Shown here: positions 16,276-25,637 of the stretch, piece after piece
Layout of the letters: every line of letters starts with the position of its first letter
How positions within the stretch are numbered: position 1 is the stretch's first letter
DNA from: Acidobacteriota bacterium
GTDB taxonomy: Bacteria; Acidobacteriota; Terriglobia; Bryobacterales; Bryobacteraceae
NCBI GenBank assembly: GCA_018268935.1
Contig: JAFDVS010000028.1
Location: forward strand, 35,710 to 99,709
Length of the DNA: 64,000 bases
Direction of reading: 5' to 3'
Position numbers and translations under genes: made by a program
Notes under the pieces: model-generated
Told to the model about the DNA's origin: nothing
Database searches by the model: none
What the model saw: only the letters and a program-made list of their open reading frames with translations

Positions 16276-16770
16276 ATGCGGTATTTCGTCACTTTTAGCT
16301 GCTACGGCGCGCGGCTTCACGGAGATGAATCGGGTTCGGTGGACCGGTGGCATAATCTGTATGGAGGCCGTGTGGTGGAGGCTGATGCGCAACGTGCCGA
16401 AGCGGAACGGCTTAGCATGGACCAACCTGCTTATGTGATGGACGGCGAGCGGCGTGTGGTGGTGCTTCAGGCGGTTGCGGAGGTCTGCAAGCACCGCGGT
16501 TGGAATCTCTTAGCCGCACATGTGCGGACGAATCATGTGCATGTTGTGGTGGAAGCGGAAGTTGCGCCTGAGAAGGTGATGAATGATTGCAAGGTCTATG
16601 CGAGCAGGGCGTTGAACCGGCTGGAAGGTGAAGAAGCGGGGCGGAGGAGATGGGCACGCCATGGTAGTACACGATGGCTGTGGAAGGATCAGGATGTTCG
16701 TGAGGCGATTCGTTATGTGGTGGATGAGCAGGGCGAGCCGATGGCGGTGTTTCTGGGGGAGGTGCCGTGA
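16276..16770 (+). CDS. REP-associated tyrosine transposase (RAYT, IS200-like Y1 family)
   Basis: The protein has 164 residues from ATG 16276 (MRYFVTFSCYGARLHGDE). The open frame extends further upstream through the TR-like copy, but that part is not family-like. Key residues: HUH-type metal site H87-V-H89 (RTNHVHVVVEA) and catalytic tyrosine Y108 (NDCKVYASRALN), the Y1 transposase order. The C-terminal part (WARHGSTRWLW, then AIRYVVDEQG) is typical of RAYT-like proteins widespread in acidobacteria. Family role: single-strand cleavage and joining at REP hairpins, thought to spread or maintain REP sequences. It is flanked by family-2 repeats, its likely substrates. The length is normal for a minimal RAYT and no frameshift is seen. 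Confidence 0.85.
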   Translation: MRYFVTFSCYGARLHGDESGSVDRWHNLYGGRVVEADAQRAEAERLSMDQPAYVMDGERRVVVLQAVAEVCKHRGWNLLAAHVRTNHVHVVVEAEVAPEKVMNDCKVYASRALNRLEGEEAGRRRWARHGSTRWLWKDQDVREAIRYVVDEQGEPMAVFLGEVP

Positions 16771-16790
16771 CGGGGAGGGGCGAGAGATGG

Positions 16791-16820
16791 GGACCGCTTG
16801 CTTACGCGCGCGGCTCTGAA
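16791..16820. repeat. Family-2 (REP-like) repeat, copy 2
   Basis: Core CCGCTTGCTTACGCGCGCGG followed by CTCTGAA. It lies 20 bp after the RAYT stop codon in the same orientation as copy 1, and 33 bp from the end of the convergent histidine-kinase gene. Confidence 0.75.
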
Positions 16821-16852
16821 ATGAATGCGCGGATTAGATGCGGAGGGGAATG

Positions 16853-19800
16853 TTAGTCGCGGGTCAAGACGCGGCTCATTTCGGCGATCAGGGCGGCTTG
16901 GACGAAGGGTTTGGAGATGTGGCCGTCCATTCCTGCCGCCACACAACGTTCGATGTCCTCTCGGAAGGCGGAGGCAGTGAGGGCGATGATGGGGGTGCGG
17001 CGGCCGTTTTCCATTTGGCGCATTTCGCGGGCGGCGTCGGTGCCGTCGAGCTCGGGCATCATCAGATCCATCAGGACTACGTCGTATTCACCCTTTTGGA
17101 ATAACGCGACGCCTTCACGGCCGTTGTTGGCGATGGTGACTTCGTTGCCTAACATTTCGAGCATTTTGGCGGCGACCCTTTGATTTACTGCGTTGTCTTC
17201 GCAAAGGAGGATGCGGAGACCTTGGGGAAGATATGGCGTTGCCGCTGGGGCTTGGGCGGGCATCTCGTCGAGGACGGGCATCTCGATGGTGAAGGAGAAT
17301 GTGCTGCCCCGGCCGAGCTCGCTGTCGAGGTGGATGCGGCCGCCCATCATTTCGACGAGCTCGCGGGTGATGGCGAGACCGAGGCCGGTGCCGCCGTATT
17401 GACGCTGGGTGTGGCGGTCGGCTTGTTCGAAGGCTCCGAAGATGCGCTGGCGGCGGTCGGCGGCGATGCCGATGCCTTCGTCACGGACGGCGATGGTGAC
17501 GCTGGCGTGATGGGATTTGACGGTGGCGGTGGCGTAGATGGTGACTCGGCCTCGGGGGGTGAATTTGATGGCGTTGGAGGTGAGGTTGGTGAGGATTTGA
17601 CGGAGACGCTTGGGGTCGCCGAGGGTGACGATGGAACAGTTGGTGATGTCGGTGGCGACGGTGATGGCTTTTTCGCGGGCGAGGCCGTTCATGAGGCTGG
17701 CGACTTCCTGGATGCACTCGTCGAGGAGGAAGGGGGAATGGTCGAGCTCGAATTTGCCGGCTTCGATTTTGGCCATGTCGAGGACGTCGTTGAGGAGGCC
17801 GAGGAGGGAGATGGCGGATTTGCGGAGGGTGACGACCTGGCCCTCTTGCTCGCCGTCGAGGCGCTGGGCGAGGAGAAGGAGATCGGCCATGCCGAGGACG
17901 CCGTTGAGGGGGGTGCGGATTTCATGGCTCATGCTGGCGAGGAAGGCGGATTTGGCGCGGTTGGCTTCTTCGGCGGCGGCGAGGAGCTTGGCGATTTCGG
18001 ATTTCTGGTGCTCGATCATTTGGGTGCGGAGGCGGACGGCCTCTTCGAGACCGCGCTGGCGGCGAATGATCATGCGCATGCGGAGATACCAGTAGACCTG
18101 GACGAAGATGCCGAGGGCGAGGAGGACGGCGAGTCCGGCCCAACCGGTTTGCCACCAGGGGGTGAGGACTTCGAAGGAGATGGTGGCGGGCTTTTCGCTG
18201 CGGCCGGTGACGGGGCTGATGGCGTAGGCTTCGAAGCTGTAGTGGCCGGGCGGGAGCGTGGGGTAACGGATTTCGCGCTGGGTGGTTTCGACCCAATCGC
18301 GATCGACGCCGGAGAGGCGGTAGCGGAAACGGATGCCTCGGGTGGAGAGGAAGGTGAGGGCGGCGAGGTTGACGTGGAGGTGGGCCTGATCGGCGGCAAC
18401 GCGGGGGAGGGGGCCGCCGTCGCCGAAGCCCCAGGAGACGATGGCGACGCGAGGAGGGGCGGGCGCATGGCCGGGCTCAGCGCCGAGGTAGTGGGAGACT
18501 CCGCGGGCGGTGCCGATCCAGGCTCCGCCGTTGGCGTCGAGAGCCATGGAGGTATGGACGCAGTCGTTCCAGACGAGGCCGTCGTTGCGGCTGTGGTGGA
18601 TCCAGCGGCCGTTGTCGAGGAGGTTGACGCCGTTGTCGGTGCCGACCCAGATGCGATCGTTGGCGGAGGCGGCGAGGGAATAGATGCGGTCGGAGGAGAG
18701 GCCGTTGGCGGTGTCGAAGTGGATGGCTTCGCGGATGGCTCCGGTGGGTTCGAAGCGGAGCTGGGTGACGCCGAGGGCGTCGGAGTAGCTGACGAGGACG
18801 GAACCATCGGGGTGGGCGGCGACGTGGCGGAGGCGGTTATGGCGGAGTCCGTGGGCCATGCCGTAGCGGCGCCAATCGCCGTTGTGATAGCGGAGCAGGC
18901 CGTTGGTGGAGGCGATCCATACGGGGCCGGCGGGGGAAGGGGCGACATCGAGCTGGAGTTCGCCGGGTTCGGCGCCGGGCGGGTTGATGTTGGTGAAGTG
19001 GTAACGTGCGCCGTTGCGGGTGGCGAGTTGGAGAATGCCGACGCCGGCGATCCAGAGGTTTTCCTGGGCGTCGATGGCGAGGCGGCGGACGGGGCGTTTG
19101 GGGAGAGGGTAGACGGTGGGTTTGAGGGTGTGGATGTCGAATTGGACGAGGCCTTCGGATTCGAAGGCGGCCCAGACGGAGTCATTGCTGGAGGCGAGGG
19201 CGTCGGCTACGCCGGGGCGGAGTTGGGCTATTCTGTTTTGGTTGAGGATGGCGAGGTTTTTGCTGGTGGCGATCCAGGCGCGGTGGAGGGAATCTTCGGT
19301 GATGGCGTGAATGTAGGCGCCCTGGAGGCCATCGCGCTGGGTCCAGTTCTCCCAATTGCCACGACCGGCCCAGCGGGCGAGGCCGGAGCCGGCGGTGCCG
19401 AGCCAGAGGGAGCCTTCGGTGTCTTCCCAGGCGCAGGTGATATCGGGCGGGAGCCCGTTTGCTTCGGTGACGTGACGCCAGGCGCCGTTGACCTGCATGA
19501 GGAGTCCACGGGGGGTGTTGGTGATGAGCGTACCTTTTGCGGTGATGTGGAGTTGGGCGCCGGGCTCAATGGGTTCCGCGGTGAGTTGGCCGGTTGGGGA
19601 GATGCGGACGAGGTGTTTTGCGCCACGGGCGTAGAGATTGCCGGCGGGGTCTTGGGCGAAGGCACTCCAGGAATCGGTGGGGAGGCCTTGGGCTTTTGAA
19701 AACTCGGTGGTTCCGGCGGGGGATTGGCGGCAGATATGGGGGCCGCAGTCGCGCCAGAGTGCGTTGCCGGGTGAGTAGTGGATGGCGGTGACGGAGTCAG

Positions 19801-20269
19801 GGGAGACGGAAACGCCTCGCCAGCCGCCGTTGTCGAGTTCGATGCGGAAGATGCCGCGTTCGGTGGCAGCGAAGAGGCGGTTGTCTGGGGTGGTGGTGAG
19901 GGGGGAAGCGGCTGCAAGTGTGGGGTTGCCGGGGAGTGCGAGGGGGACGAAGCGGGCGCCATTCCAGCGGGCGACGCCGTTCTGCGTGGCGACCCAGATT
20001 GTCTTGTCGGTGCTTTCGGCGAGGCCGGAGACATAGGCGGCGGGGAGTCCGGCCTTGTTGGCGTAGCGGGTGAAGTGTTCACCGTCGTAGCGGAAAACGC
20101 CGTTGGCGGTGCCGATCCAGAGGAAGCCCTTGTGGTCTTGAAGGATGGAGGTGATGGTGAGGTTGAGGAGGCCCTCTTCCTGGCCGAAGAGGCGGAAGCC
20201 GTACTGCTGCGCTGTTACCTGGAGAGCAGGCAGAGAGAGAAGGCAGAGCCTGAGCAGAAGGAGGCGCAT
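16853..20269 (-). CDS. Hybrid sensor histidine kinase with periplasmic reg_prop propeller and receiver domain
   Basis: The protein has 1138 residues from ATG 20269, which begins a good signal peptide (MRLLLLRLCLLSLPALQVTA). A longer in-frame start at 20365 would fall inside the divergent kinase gene. Domain order: two seven-bladed-propeller-type reg_prop repeat sets (to about 610; FLWIGTANGVFRYDG and similar), a Y_Y_Y domain (LPPGHYSFEAYAIS), a membrane helix at about 707-730, a coiled stretch, HisKA with phospho-acceptor H782 (SMSHEIRTPLNG), HATPase_c (DEGIGIA, GGTGLGLAIT) and a receiver with phospho-acceptor D1068 (VVLMDLMMPELDG). It resembles Bacteroidetes hybrid two-component systems for polysaccharide sensing but has no C-terminal AraC domain, so output must pass to another protein. 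Confidence 0.92.
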   Translation of the reverse strand: MRLLLLRLCLLSLPALQVTAQQYGFRLFGQEEGLLNLTITSILQDHKGFLWIGTANGVFRYDGEHFTRYANKAGLPAAYVSGLAESTDKTIWVATQNGVARWNGARFVPLALPGNPTLAAASPLTTTPDNRLFAATERGIFRIELDNGGWRGVSVSPDSVTAIHYSPGNALWRDCGPHICRQSPAGTTEFSKAQGLPTDSWSAFAQDPAGNLYARGAKHLVRISPTGQLTAEPIEPGAQLHITAKGTLITNTPRGLLMQVNGAWRHVTEANGLPPDITCAWEDTEGSLWLGTAGSGLARWAGRGNWENWTQRDGLQGAYIHAITEDSLHRAWIATSKNLAILNQNRIAQLRPGVADALASSNDSVWAAFESEGLVQFDIHTLKPTVYPLPKRPVRRLAIDAQENLWIAGVGILQLATRNGARYHFTNINPPGAEPGELQLDVAPSPAGPVWIASTNGLLRYHNGDWRRYGMAHGLRHNRLRHVAAHPDGSVLVSYSDALGVTQLRFEPTGAIREAIHFDTANGLSSDRIYSLAASANDRIWVGTDNGVNLLDNGRWIHHSRNDGLVWNDCVHTSMALDANGGAWIGTARGVSHYLGAEPGHAPAPPRVAIVSWGFGDGGPLPRVAADQAHLHVNLAALTFLSTRGIRFRYRLSGVDRDWVETTQREIRYPTLPPGHYSFEAYAISPVTGRSEKPATISFEVLTPWWQTGWAGLAVLLALGIFVQVYWYLRMRMIIRRQRGLEEAVRLRTQMIEHQKSEIAKLLAAAEEANRAKSAFLASMSHEIRTPLNGVLGMADLLLLAQRLDGEQEGQVVTLRKSAISLLGLLNDVLDMAKIEAGKFELDHSPFLLDECIQEVASLMNGLAREKAITVATDITNCSIVTLGDPKRLRQILTNLTSNAIKFTPRGRVTIYATATVKSHHASVTIAVRDEGIGIAADRRQRIFGAFEQADRHTQRQYGGTGLGLAITRELVEMMGGRIHLDSELGRGSTFSFTIEMPVLDEMPAQAPAATPYLPQGLRILLCEDNAVNQRVAAKMLEMLGNEVTIANNGREGVALFQKGEYDVVLMDLMMPELDGTDAAREMRQMENGRRTPIIALTASAFREDIERCVAAGMDGHISKPFVQAALIAEMSRVLTRD

Positions 20270-20351
20270 GCGCAGGTGGACCAGTTTCGATCGGTTTTCC
20301 GAGTTAGGAAGTAGATCGACGGGATAGGGGTAGGACTTTATTATTAAGCTT

Positions 20352-22685
20352 ATGAGCGAGTTCACACATTTGGAGGATCTGTTCGCGGAAGCGTTGCTGC
20401 TTCCGGAGGGGGAACGGGAGGCGTTTGCGGCGGCTCACTGTGCGGATTCGGCGATGCGGGAGGAACTGTTGGGGATGCTGGCGGCGCGGCGGCGGATGGG
20501 GAGTTTTCTGGAAGGGAGCATGCTGGATTTTGGGGGGCAGACGTTTGGGGCGTACCGGGCGATGGAGGAGATCGGGCGGGGCGGGATGAGCGTGGTGTAC
20601 CGGGGACAGCGGGTGGATGGGGATTTTGACAAGCGGGTGGCGATCAAGGTGATTCTGGTGCAGACGGGGGCGGCACCGGAGGCGCGGCTGCTGGCGGCGC
20701 TGGAACATCCGAATATTGCGCGTCTGCTCGATTCGGGGGTGACGGCGGTGGGATTCCGGTATCTGGTGATGGAGTATGTGGAGGGTGTGCCTTGCACGGC
20801 GTATGCGGCTGCGGCGACGGAGCGGGAGAAGCTGCAGTTGTTTTTGCAGGTGTGCCACGGGGTGCAGGCGGCGCACCAGTCGTTGATTGTGCATCGGGAT
20901 CTGAAGCCGGACAACATTGTGGTTACGGTGGAGGGATCGGTGAAGCTGCTGGACTTTGGGATTGCGAAGTTGCTGGCTCCGAGCGGGACACAGACGGTGG
21001 GGCCGCGGGCGTTCACGATCGACTATGCGAGCCCGGAGCAGATACTAGGGTATCCGGCGAGCACGGCGAACGATGTGTATTCGTTGGGAGTGCTGCTGTG
21101 CGAACTGGTGGGGGGGAGGTTGCCGCGGCAATTGGCGGAGTTGCCGGTGGATGAAGTGGTGCGGCGATTGGAGGGGGCGGCGGATGTGCCGCTCAATGGG
21201 GATCTGGGTGTGATTGCGCGGAAGGCGCTGCGGTTTCAGGCATCGGAGCGGTACGAATCGGCGGGGGCGCTGGCGCGGGATGTGGAGCGGTACCTGGCGG
21301 GAGAGCCGATTGAGGCTCGGCGGCCGACGTTTCGGTATAGGGCGGCGCGGTTTGTATCGCGGCACCGGTATGCGGTGGCGGCCGGCGTGGTGGTGGCGCT
21401 GGCGCTGGCGGGGACTGCCGGGTATGCGTTGCGGCAGGCGCGATTGGCGGAGACGCGGTTTGAGCAGGTGCGGAGTCTGGCGGGGTCGGTGATGTTTGAG
21501 TTGCATGACGCGGTGCAGCCGTTGGGGAATTCGCTGCCGGCGCGGCAATTGATTGTGAAGCGGAGTCTGGAGTATCTGGATGCGCTGGCGGCGGACGCGA
21601 GCGCGAGTGATGCGGTGGTGTTGGATACGGCTCGCGGGTATTTGCGGCTGGCGGAGATACAGGGCAAGGATGGGGAGAGTGCGAGTTTGGGGCAGACGGC
21701 GGAGGCGCTGGAGAGAGGGAAGCAGGGTGTGGCGCTGGCGCGGAGGGTGGCGGCGCGGAGTCCGGGGTTGCGGGAAGGACGGCTGGTGTTGTCGGAGGCG
21801 TTGAATACGGTGGCTTCGGCGCATGTGTTGATGGGCAAGCCGGAGGAGGCGATTGCGGCGGCGAGGGAGGGATTGGCGCTGGCGGAGGGATTGATGAAGG
21901 AGGCGCCGGGGGATGCGCGGGCGAAGGCACTGGTGGCGGAGCAGTGTTTGATTGCCGGGGATGCGTTGGGGGATGCGAAGCAGCCGAAGGAAGCGATTGC
22001 GATGTTGGAGCGATCGGCGAAGTTGTATGGGGAGTTGCTGGCGGCGGCGCCGGGGAACCGGATGTATGAGATGAATCTTGCTCGGGCGCACAACTTCGCT
22101 TGCACGCTGAATGTGACGTCGGGGAACAAGGAAGAAGGGCGGCGGCACAACCGGGCGGCGTTGGAACATTCGCGGAGGTTGTATGAGCGGGATGCGAAGA
22201 GGAACCGGGCTATGTACGCGTCGGATTTGGGGGTGTCGGCGTTTTTTGAAAGCGATGCTCAGCGGTTTGAGAAGGCGGTAGAGATTTATGAAGAGCAATT
22301 GCGGCTGCGGCGGGAGATGCTGACGGAGAATCCGCAGGACAATGCGACGGCAATACGGGTGGGGGCGACGTTGAGCCGGATCTGCTTTCAGGCGACGAAG
22401 GCGGGGAAGTTGGAGAAGGCGATCCGTGCGGGAGAGGATGCGGTGACGCTGTTGCGGGTGATCCGGGCGAAGGACCCGTCGAACGCGATGGCAGTGACGG
22501 AGACGGCGTACGGGTTGACGGATTTGGGGATGGCGTATGCGAAGGCGAATCGGAAGGACAAGGCCTGTGTGTTGGGGAAGGAAGCGGTGGTGCTGCTGGA
22601 GCAACGTTCGCGCAATGCGATGGCTTCTTATACGCGGTTGAAGGACAAGGCGAAGGAATTGGAGGGGATGTGCGCGGTTAGGTGA
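20352..22685 (+). CDS. Membrane Ser/Thr protein kinase with TPR-like C-terminus
   Basis: The 777-residue protein has an N-terminal helical segment (1-60), then a Hanks-type kinase domain: glycine loop GRGGMS (75-80), VAIK Lys99, HRDLKPDN with catalytic D183, and DFG at 201-203. One membrane helix lies at about 338-357 (AAGVVVALALAGTAGYAL), followed by about 400 residues of helical TPR-like repeats (EAIAAAREGLALAEGL, KAVEIYEEQLRLRREML) outside the cytoplasm. All catalytic residues are present. The gene is convergent with the ECF sigma gene at 22678 and overlaps it by 8 bp. The same kinase-TPR design recurs at 38921 with its own sigma factor. Probably it relays an external signal to transcription; targets are unknown. 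Confidence 0.92.
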   Translation: MSEFTHLEDLFAEALLLPEGEREAFAAAHCADSAMREELLGMLAARRRMGSFLEGSMLDFGGQTFGAYRAMEEIGRGGMSVVYRGQRVDGDFDKRVAIKVILVQTGAAPEARLLAALEHPNIARLLDSGVTAVGFRYLVMEYVEGVPCTAYAAAATEREKLQLFLQVCHGVQAAHQSLIVHRDLKPDNIVVTVEGSVKLLDFGIAKLLAPSGTQTVGPRAFTIDYASPEQILGYPASTANDVYSLGVLLCELVGGRLPRQLAELPVDEVVRRLEGAADVPLNGDLGVIARKALRFQASERYESAGALARDVERYLAGEPIEARRPTFRYRAARFVSRHRYAVAAGVVVALALAGTAGYALRQARLAETRFEQVRSLAGSVMFELHDAVQPLGNSLPARQLIVKRSLEYLDALAADASASDAVVLDTARGYLRLAEIQGKDGESASLGQTAEALERGKQGVALARRVAARSPGLREGRLVLSEALNTVASAHVLMGKPEEAIAAAREGLALAEGLMKEAPGDARAKALVAEQCLIAGDALGDAKQPKEAIAMLERSAKLYGELLAAAPGNRMYEMNLARAHNFACTLNVTSGNKEEGRRHNRAALEHSRRLYERDAKRNRAMYASDLGVSAFFESDAQRFEKAVEIYEEQLRLRREMLTENPQDNATAIRVGATLSRICFQATKAGKLEKAIRAGEDAVTLLRVIRAKDPSNAMAVTETAYGLTDLGMAYAKANRKDKACVLGKEAVVLLEQRSRNAMASYTRLKDKAKELEGMCAVR

Positions 22686-23181
22686 GACGGGTGTAGAGCC
22701 AGGTGCGGGCGAACTCCCAATCGCGTTTGACGGTGGCGAGGGAGATGTCGAGGGCTTCGGCGATTTCTTCGAGTTCGAGGCCGCCGAAGAAGCGCATCTC
22801 GACGACTTGGGCTTTGCGTTCGTCTTTGGCGGCGAGGTCGTGGAGGGCACGATCGAGGTCGATGATGCGTTCGACGGGCATGGCTCCGGAAGGGGTGGAG
22901 AACTCGACGCCTTCGGTGAGGGAGAGAGGTTGCTGGCCAGCGCCGCGGCGTTCGGCCATGCGGGCGCGGACGGCATCAATGAGGAGCATGCGCATGGTGC
23001 GGGAGGCGAGGGCGAGGAAATGGGTTTTGCTGCTCCAGCCTCGGCCTTCGAGACGGAGCCATGCTTCGTGGACGAGTTGGGTGGCTTGGAGGCTGGGCTT
23101 GCGGACGGAGCGGCTGAGGTGGATGGCGGCGATTTTGCGGAGTTCGGAGTAGACTTCGTCGACGTCCGGGGTGAGGGGCAC
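22678..23181 (-). CDS. ECF-subfamily RNA polymerase sigma factor (acidobacterial/planctomycetal type)
   Basis: The 167-residue protein opens with region 2 (DEVYSELRKIAAIHL, then LQATQLVHEAWLRLEG), characteristic of the Sigma70_ECF/TIGR02999 group. Region 4 is VEMRFFGGLELEEIAEALD followed by ISLATVKRDWEFARTWLY, the helix-turn-helix that reads the -35 box. No anti-sigma gene is adjacent. The neighbouring convergent Ser/Thr kinase is the likely regulator, since members of this group are often paired with such kinases. The 8-bp convergent overlap of the two genes is notable. Confidence 0.9.
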   Translation of the reverse strand: MPLTPDVDEVYSELRKIAAIHLSRSVRKPSLQATQLVHEAWLRLEGRGWSSKTHFLALASRTMRMLLIDAVRARMAERRGAGQQPLSLTEGVEFSTPSGAMPVERIIDLDRALHDLAAKDERKAQVVEMRFFGGLELEEIAEALDISLATVKRDWEFARTWLYTRLT

Positions 23182-23199
23182 GATGTTAATTATCGCGCG

Positions 23200-24270
23200 C
23201 TATTGGCTGAGGGCGTAGACGGCGAAGGAGGCGAGCCAGTGTTCACCGCCGTATTCGCCGGTGGCGACGTGGGGGAGCGATTGATTGATGAAATCGCGGG
23301 CGGCGCGGGCGAGGCGTTGTTTGCGTGAGTCCTGTGCGGGGAGCGCGGAGGCGATGCCTTGGAGACACCACGCGCGGCTGAGGAAGAGGCCATCGAGGTG
23401 GACGATGGCGTAGTCGGTGCGATCACTGACGATGGGGGCTTTGAGGACGTTGTCGAGGCCATCGGCGGGCATGAAGCGGGTGAACCACTGTGCAAATTCG
23501 GTTTGTGGGAGAACGCGGCGCATGAGATCGCAGACTTCGAGGCTGGGGGAAAGGAAGTCAGTGCCGTCGGGTTCCTGGATGGCTGGAGCAGGCGGGTTGT
23601 TGCGGTAATAGTCGCGGGCGCGTTGAACAATTAGGGCCTCAAATGTTTTATCACCTTTGGCGCGGGCCCAGTCGAGGGCGAAGACGAGGCCGAAGGCGGT
23701 GTTGGGATGGACTCCGGTTCGATTGGGATAGGTTTGCTTGGGGAGGAATGCGGTCCAGAGCTGGAGGACAGCTTGGGTGAGCGGCTGAAGGTTGGCATGC
23801 CAGCGGCGGGCTTGCGGGTCGTTGAAGGTGAGAAGTTCCTGGTCGAGTTTGAGAAGCCAGGCCCAGCCGTAGGTGCGTTCGTAGGTGCGGGCGAGTTTGT
23901 ATTGGGCGAAGTAAGCGGCTTCGGCTTTGAGGTTTTCGGCGGAGAGGTTTTCGTCGAGGGCTTTGCGGATTTGTTGTTGCTGCGGGAGTGATGGATGGGT
24001 TTTGAGGAGACGGATGAGCATCCAGTGGCCGTGGACGCTGGAGTGCCAATCGAAGCAACCGTAGAAGGCGGGGTGAAGTTGTTTTGGGGTGAGACGGGCG
24101 TCGGTGGCGCCTTCGATGGTGTGGCCGGTTTTGTTGGGGTATTCCTGCTGGAGACAACGCAGGGGGAGTTCCGCGAGATGGGCGGCGCCGGCGGGGGTGA
24201 GCGTGACCGCGCCGGTGGGTGTGGTTTCGATGAGTTGAAGCATGAAGAGTGCAAGAGTGGCGATGGGCAT
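23200..24270 (-). CDS. DUF2891 family protein
   Basis: The 356-residue protein matches the DUF2891 pattern: [19 protein letters not shown] near residue 70, [12 protein letters not shown] in the middle and [16 protein letters not shown] late. The family is alpha-helical, resembling an alpha/alpha toroid, and its biochemical role is unknown. The conserved His/Trp-rich motif suggests an enzyme. The N-terminus ([13 protein letters not shown]) is hydrophobic but short; export is uncertain. The gene is divergent from the MFS transporter, with start regions that nearly overlap, so shared regulation is possible. Confidence 0.82.
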   Translation of the reverse strand: MPIATLALFMLQLIETTPTGAVTLTPAGAAHLAELPLRCLQQEYPNKTGHTIEGATDARLTPKQLHPAFYGCFDWHSSVHGHWMLIRLLKTHPSLPQQQQIRKALDENLSAENLKAEAAYFAQYKLARTYERTYGWAWLLKLDQELLTFNDPQARRWHANLQPLTQAVLQLWTAFLPKQTYPNRTGVHPNTAFGLVFALDWARAKGDKTFEALIVQRARDYYRNNPPAPAIQEPDGTDFLSPSLEVCDLMRRVLPQTEFAQWFTRFMPADGLDNVLKAPIVSDRTDYAIVHLDGLFLSRAWCLQGIASALPAQDSRKQRLARAARDFINQSLPHVATGEYGGEHWLASFAVYALSQ

Positions 24271-24310
24271 GTTGTGTTTGGCGGAAGGCTTGTGTTCCGA
24301 TAATCCTATT

Positions 24311-25570
24311 GTGAAACCGGCAATCCCCTATTTGCGCTGGTGGATCGCCGGGCTGTTGTTTCTGTCGACGGTGATCAACTATATCGACCGGCAGACGTTG
24401 AATGTGCTGGCTCCTTATATCAAGCAGCAGTATTCGTGGTCGAACTCGGATTTCGCATTGTTGATTATCTCGTTCCGGGTGGCGTATGCGGTGGGGCAAT
24501 CGGTGAGTGGACGGTTGCTGGACCGGGCGGGGATTCGGAATGGGTTGTCGGTGGCGGTGGTGTTTTATTCGGTGGCGGCGATGTTGACTTCGATGGCCGC
24601 GGGTTTGAAGAGCTTCTGCCTGTTCCGATTTTTGTTAGGGGCGGGCGAGTCGGCGAATTGGCCCGGGGCGACGAAGGCGGTGTCGGAGTGGTTTCCGCGG
24701 AAAGAGAGCGGATGGGCGGTGGCGCTGTTTGATAGCGGATCGGCGATTGGGGGCGCGGTGGCTCCGTTTCTGGTGTACGGGGCGTACAAGTGGTTTGGGG
24801 ATTGGCGGCCGGTGTTTGTGGTGACGGGGTCGTTGGGATTGTTGTGGGTGGTGGTGTTCCGGTGGTTGTATTATGCGCCGGAGATTCATCCGCGGCTGGC
24901 GCCGGAGGAGTTGCGGTATATGCGGCAGGATTCGGTGTTGGAGGTTGGTGAGGGGCCGAGGGCATCGTTGCGGGAGTTGTTGCGGATGAAGCAGACGTGG
25001 GGGATTGTGATTTCGAAATCGCTGACGGACCCGGTGTGGTTTTTCGTGACGGACTGGTTTGCGATTTATCTGGTGTCGCGCGGGTTCCATCCGGAGAATA
25101 GCCTGATTGCGTTTTGGGCTCCGTTTCTGGCGGCGGATATTGGGAACTTCGCGGGTGGCGGGTTGTCGAGTTATTTGATTCAGCGCGGGTGGCCGGTGAT
25201 GCGGTCGCGGAGGTTTGTGGCGGTGATCAGCGGGTTGGGGATGGCGACGTTGTGCGGGGCGGCGTTTCTACCGTCGTTGACGGCGCTGGTGTTTTGCTTT
25301 GCGTTTTCGACGCTGGCGTATGCGGCGTTTTCGACGATTGTGCTGACACTGCCGGCGGATGTGTATCCGAGCGGGAGTGTGGCTACGGTGAGCGGGTTGA
25401 GTGGGACGGGGGCGGGGATTGGGACGATTGGGGCCACGTATTTGACGGGGCTGGTGGCGGACCGGTATTCGTTTACTCCGGTGTTGATTGGGGCGAGTCT
25501 GGTGCCGTTGGTGGCGACTTTGGCGGTGTTGTTGCTGGTGCGGGAGACGGAAGGGAATTCGATGAGTTAG
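24311..25570 (+). CDS. MFS transporter, anion:cation symporter (hexuronate/sugar-acid) type
   Basis: The protein has about 419 residues from GTG 24311 ([17 protein letters not shown]). An upstream ATG at 24242 would overlap the divergent DUF2891 gene. Twelve hydrophobic segments are visible. The first-helix signature [14 protein letters not shown] and the [21 protein letters not shown] motif mark the ACS family that includes the hexuronate transporter ExuT. Probable role: proton-coupled uptake of a sugar acid. The context of enolase-superfamily, lactonase-like, aldo/keto reductase and URO-D-like genes downstream fits a sugar-acid catabolic region. The stop codon lies inside family-1 repeat copy d. 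Confidence 0.87.
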   Translation: MKPAIPYLRWWIAGLLFLSTVINYIDRQTLNVLAPYIKQQYSWSNSDFALLIISFRVAYAVGQSVSGRLLDRAGIRNGLSVAVVFYSVAAMLTSMAAGLKSFCLFRFLLGAGESANWPGATKAVSEWFPRKESGWAVALFDSGSAIGGAVAPFLVYGAYKWFGDWRPVFVVTGSLGLLWVVVFRWLYYAPEIHPRLAPEELRYMRQDSVLEVGEGPRASLRELLRMKQTWGIVISKSLTDPVWFFVTDWFAIYLVSRGFHPENSLIAFWAPFLAADIGNFAGGGLSSYLIQRGWPVMRSRRFVAVISGLGMATLCGAAFLPSLTALVFCFAFSTLAYAAFSTIVLTLPADVYPSGSVATVSGLSGTGAGIGTIGATYLTGLVADRYSFTPVLIGASLVPLVATLAVLLLVRETEGNSMS

Positions 25571-25594
25571 CCGCCGGCCTGGAGGCCCGCGTCA
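25566..25594. repeat. Family-1 palindromic repeat, copy d (short form)
   Basis: Its 29 bp are identical to copy a (264-292), including the flanks of the GGCCTGGAGGCC core. It overlaps the stop codon of the MFS gene (TAG at 25568-25570) and lies 44 bp before the next start codon. Confidence 0.8.
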
Positions 25595-25637
25595 GTGGTT
25601 AGAGGTGTGGTACACCTGAACGCAAAGGACAACGCAA

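Larger units (their letters stand above)
16164..16820 (+). mobile_element. RAYT unit: REP-flanked tyrosine transposase gene
   Basis: A RAYT gene (16276-16770) is bracketed by two direct copies of one palindromic repeat, at 16164-16194 and 16791-16820, that agree at nearly all of about 30 positions. This is the standard layout of REP-associated tyrosine transposases, which are single genes flanked by REP sequences. More copies of the repeat occur at 28711-28780. No terminal inverted repeats or target duplication were seen. Confidence 0.7.

Noticed and set aside
16036..16770. A single 244-residue protein joining the FGE-like copy to the RAYT
   Set aside because: The RAYT family begins at 16276 (MRYFVTF). 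The upstream part is the template-like copy plus a repeat that happen to be in frame, with no ribosome-binding site.
16164..16820. Classical insertion sequence with terminal inverted repeats
   Set aside because: The flanking repeats are direct and palindromic, no target duplication is visible, and the gene belongs to the RAYT group.
17180..19699. An 839-codon plus-strand frame opposite the histidine kinase
   Set aside because: Gly/Val/Asp/Glu-rich shadow of a gene with clear HisKA, HATPase and receiver domains on the other strand.
21045..22979. A 644-codon minus-strand frame opposite the Ser/Thr kinase
   Set aside because: Arg/Pro-rich shadow; the opposite strand has complete kinase motifs.
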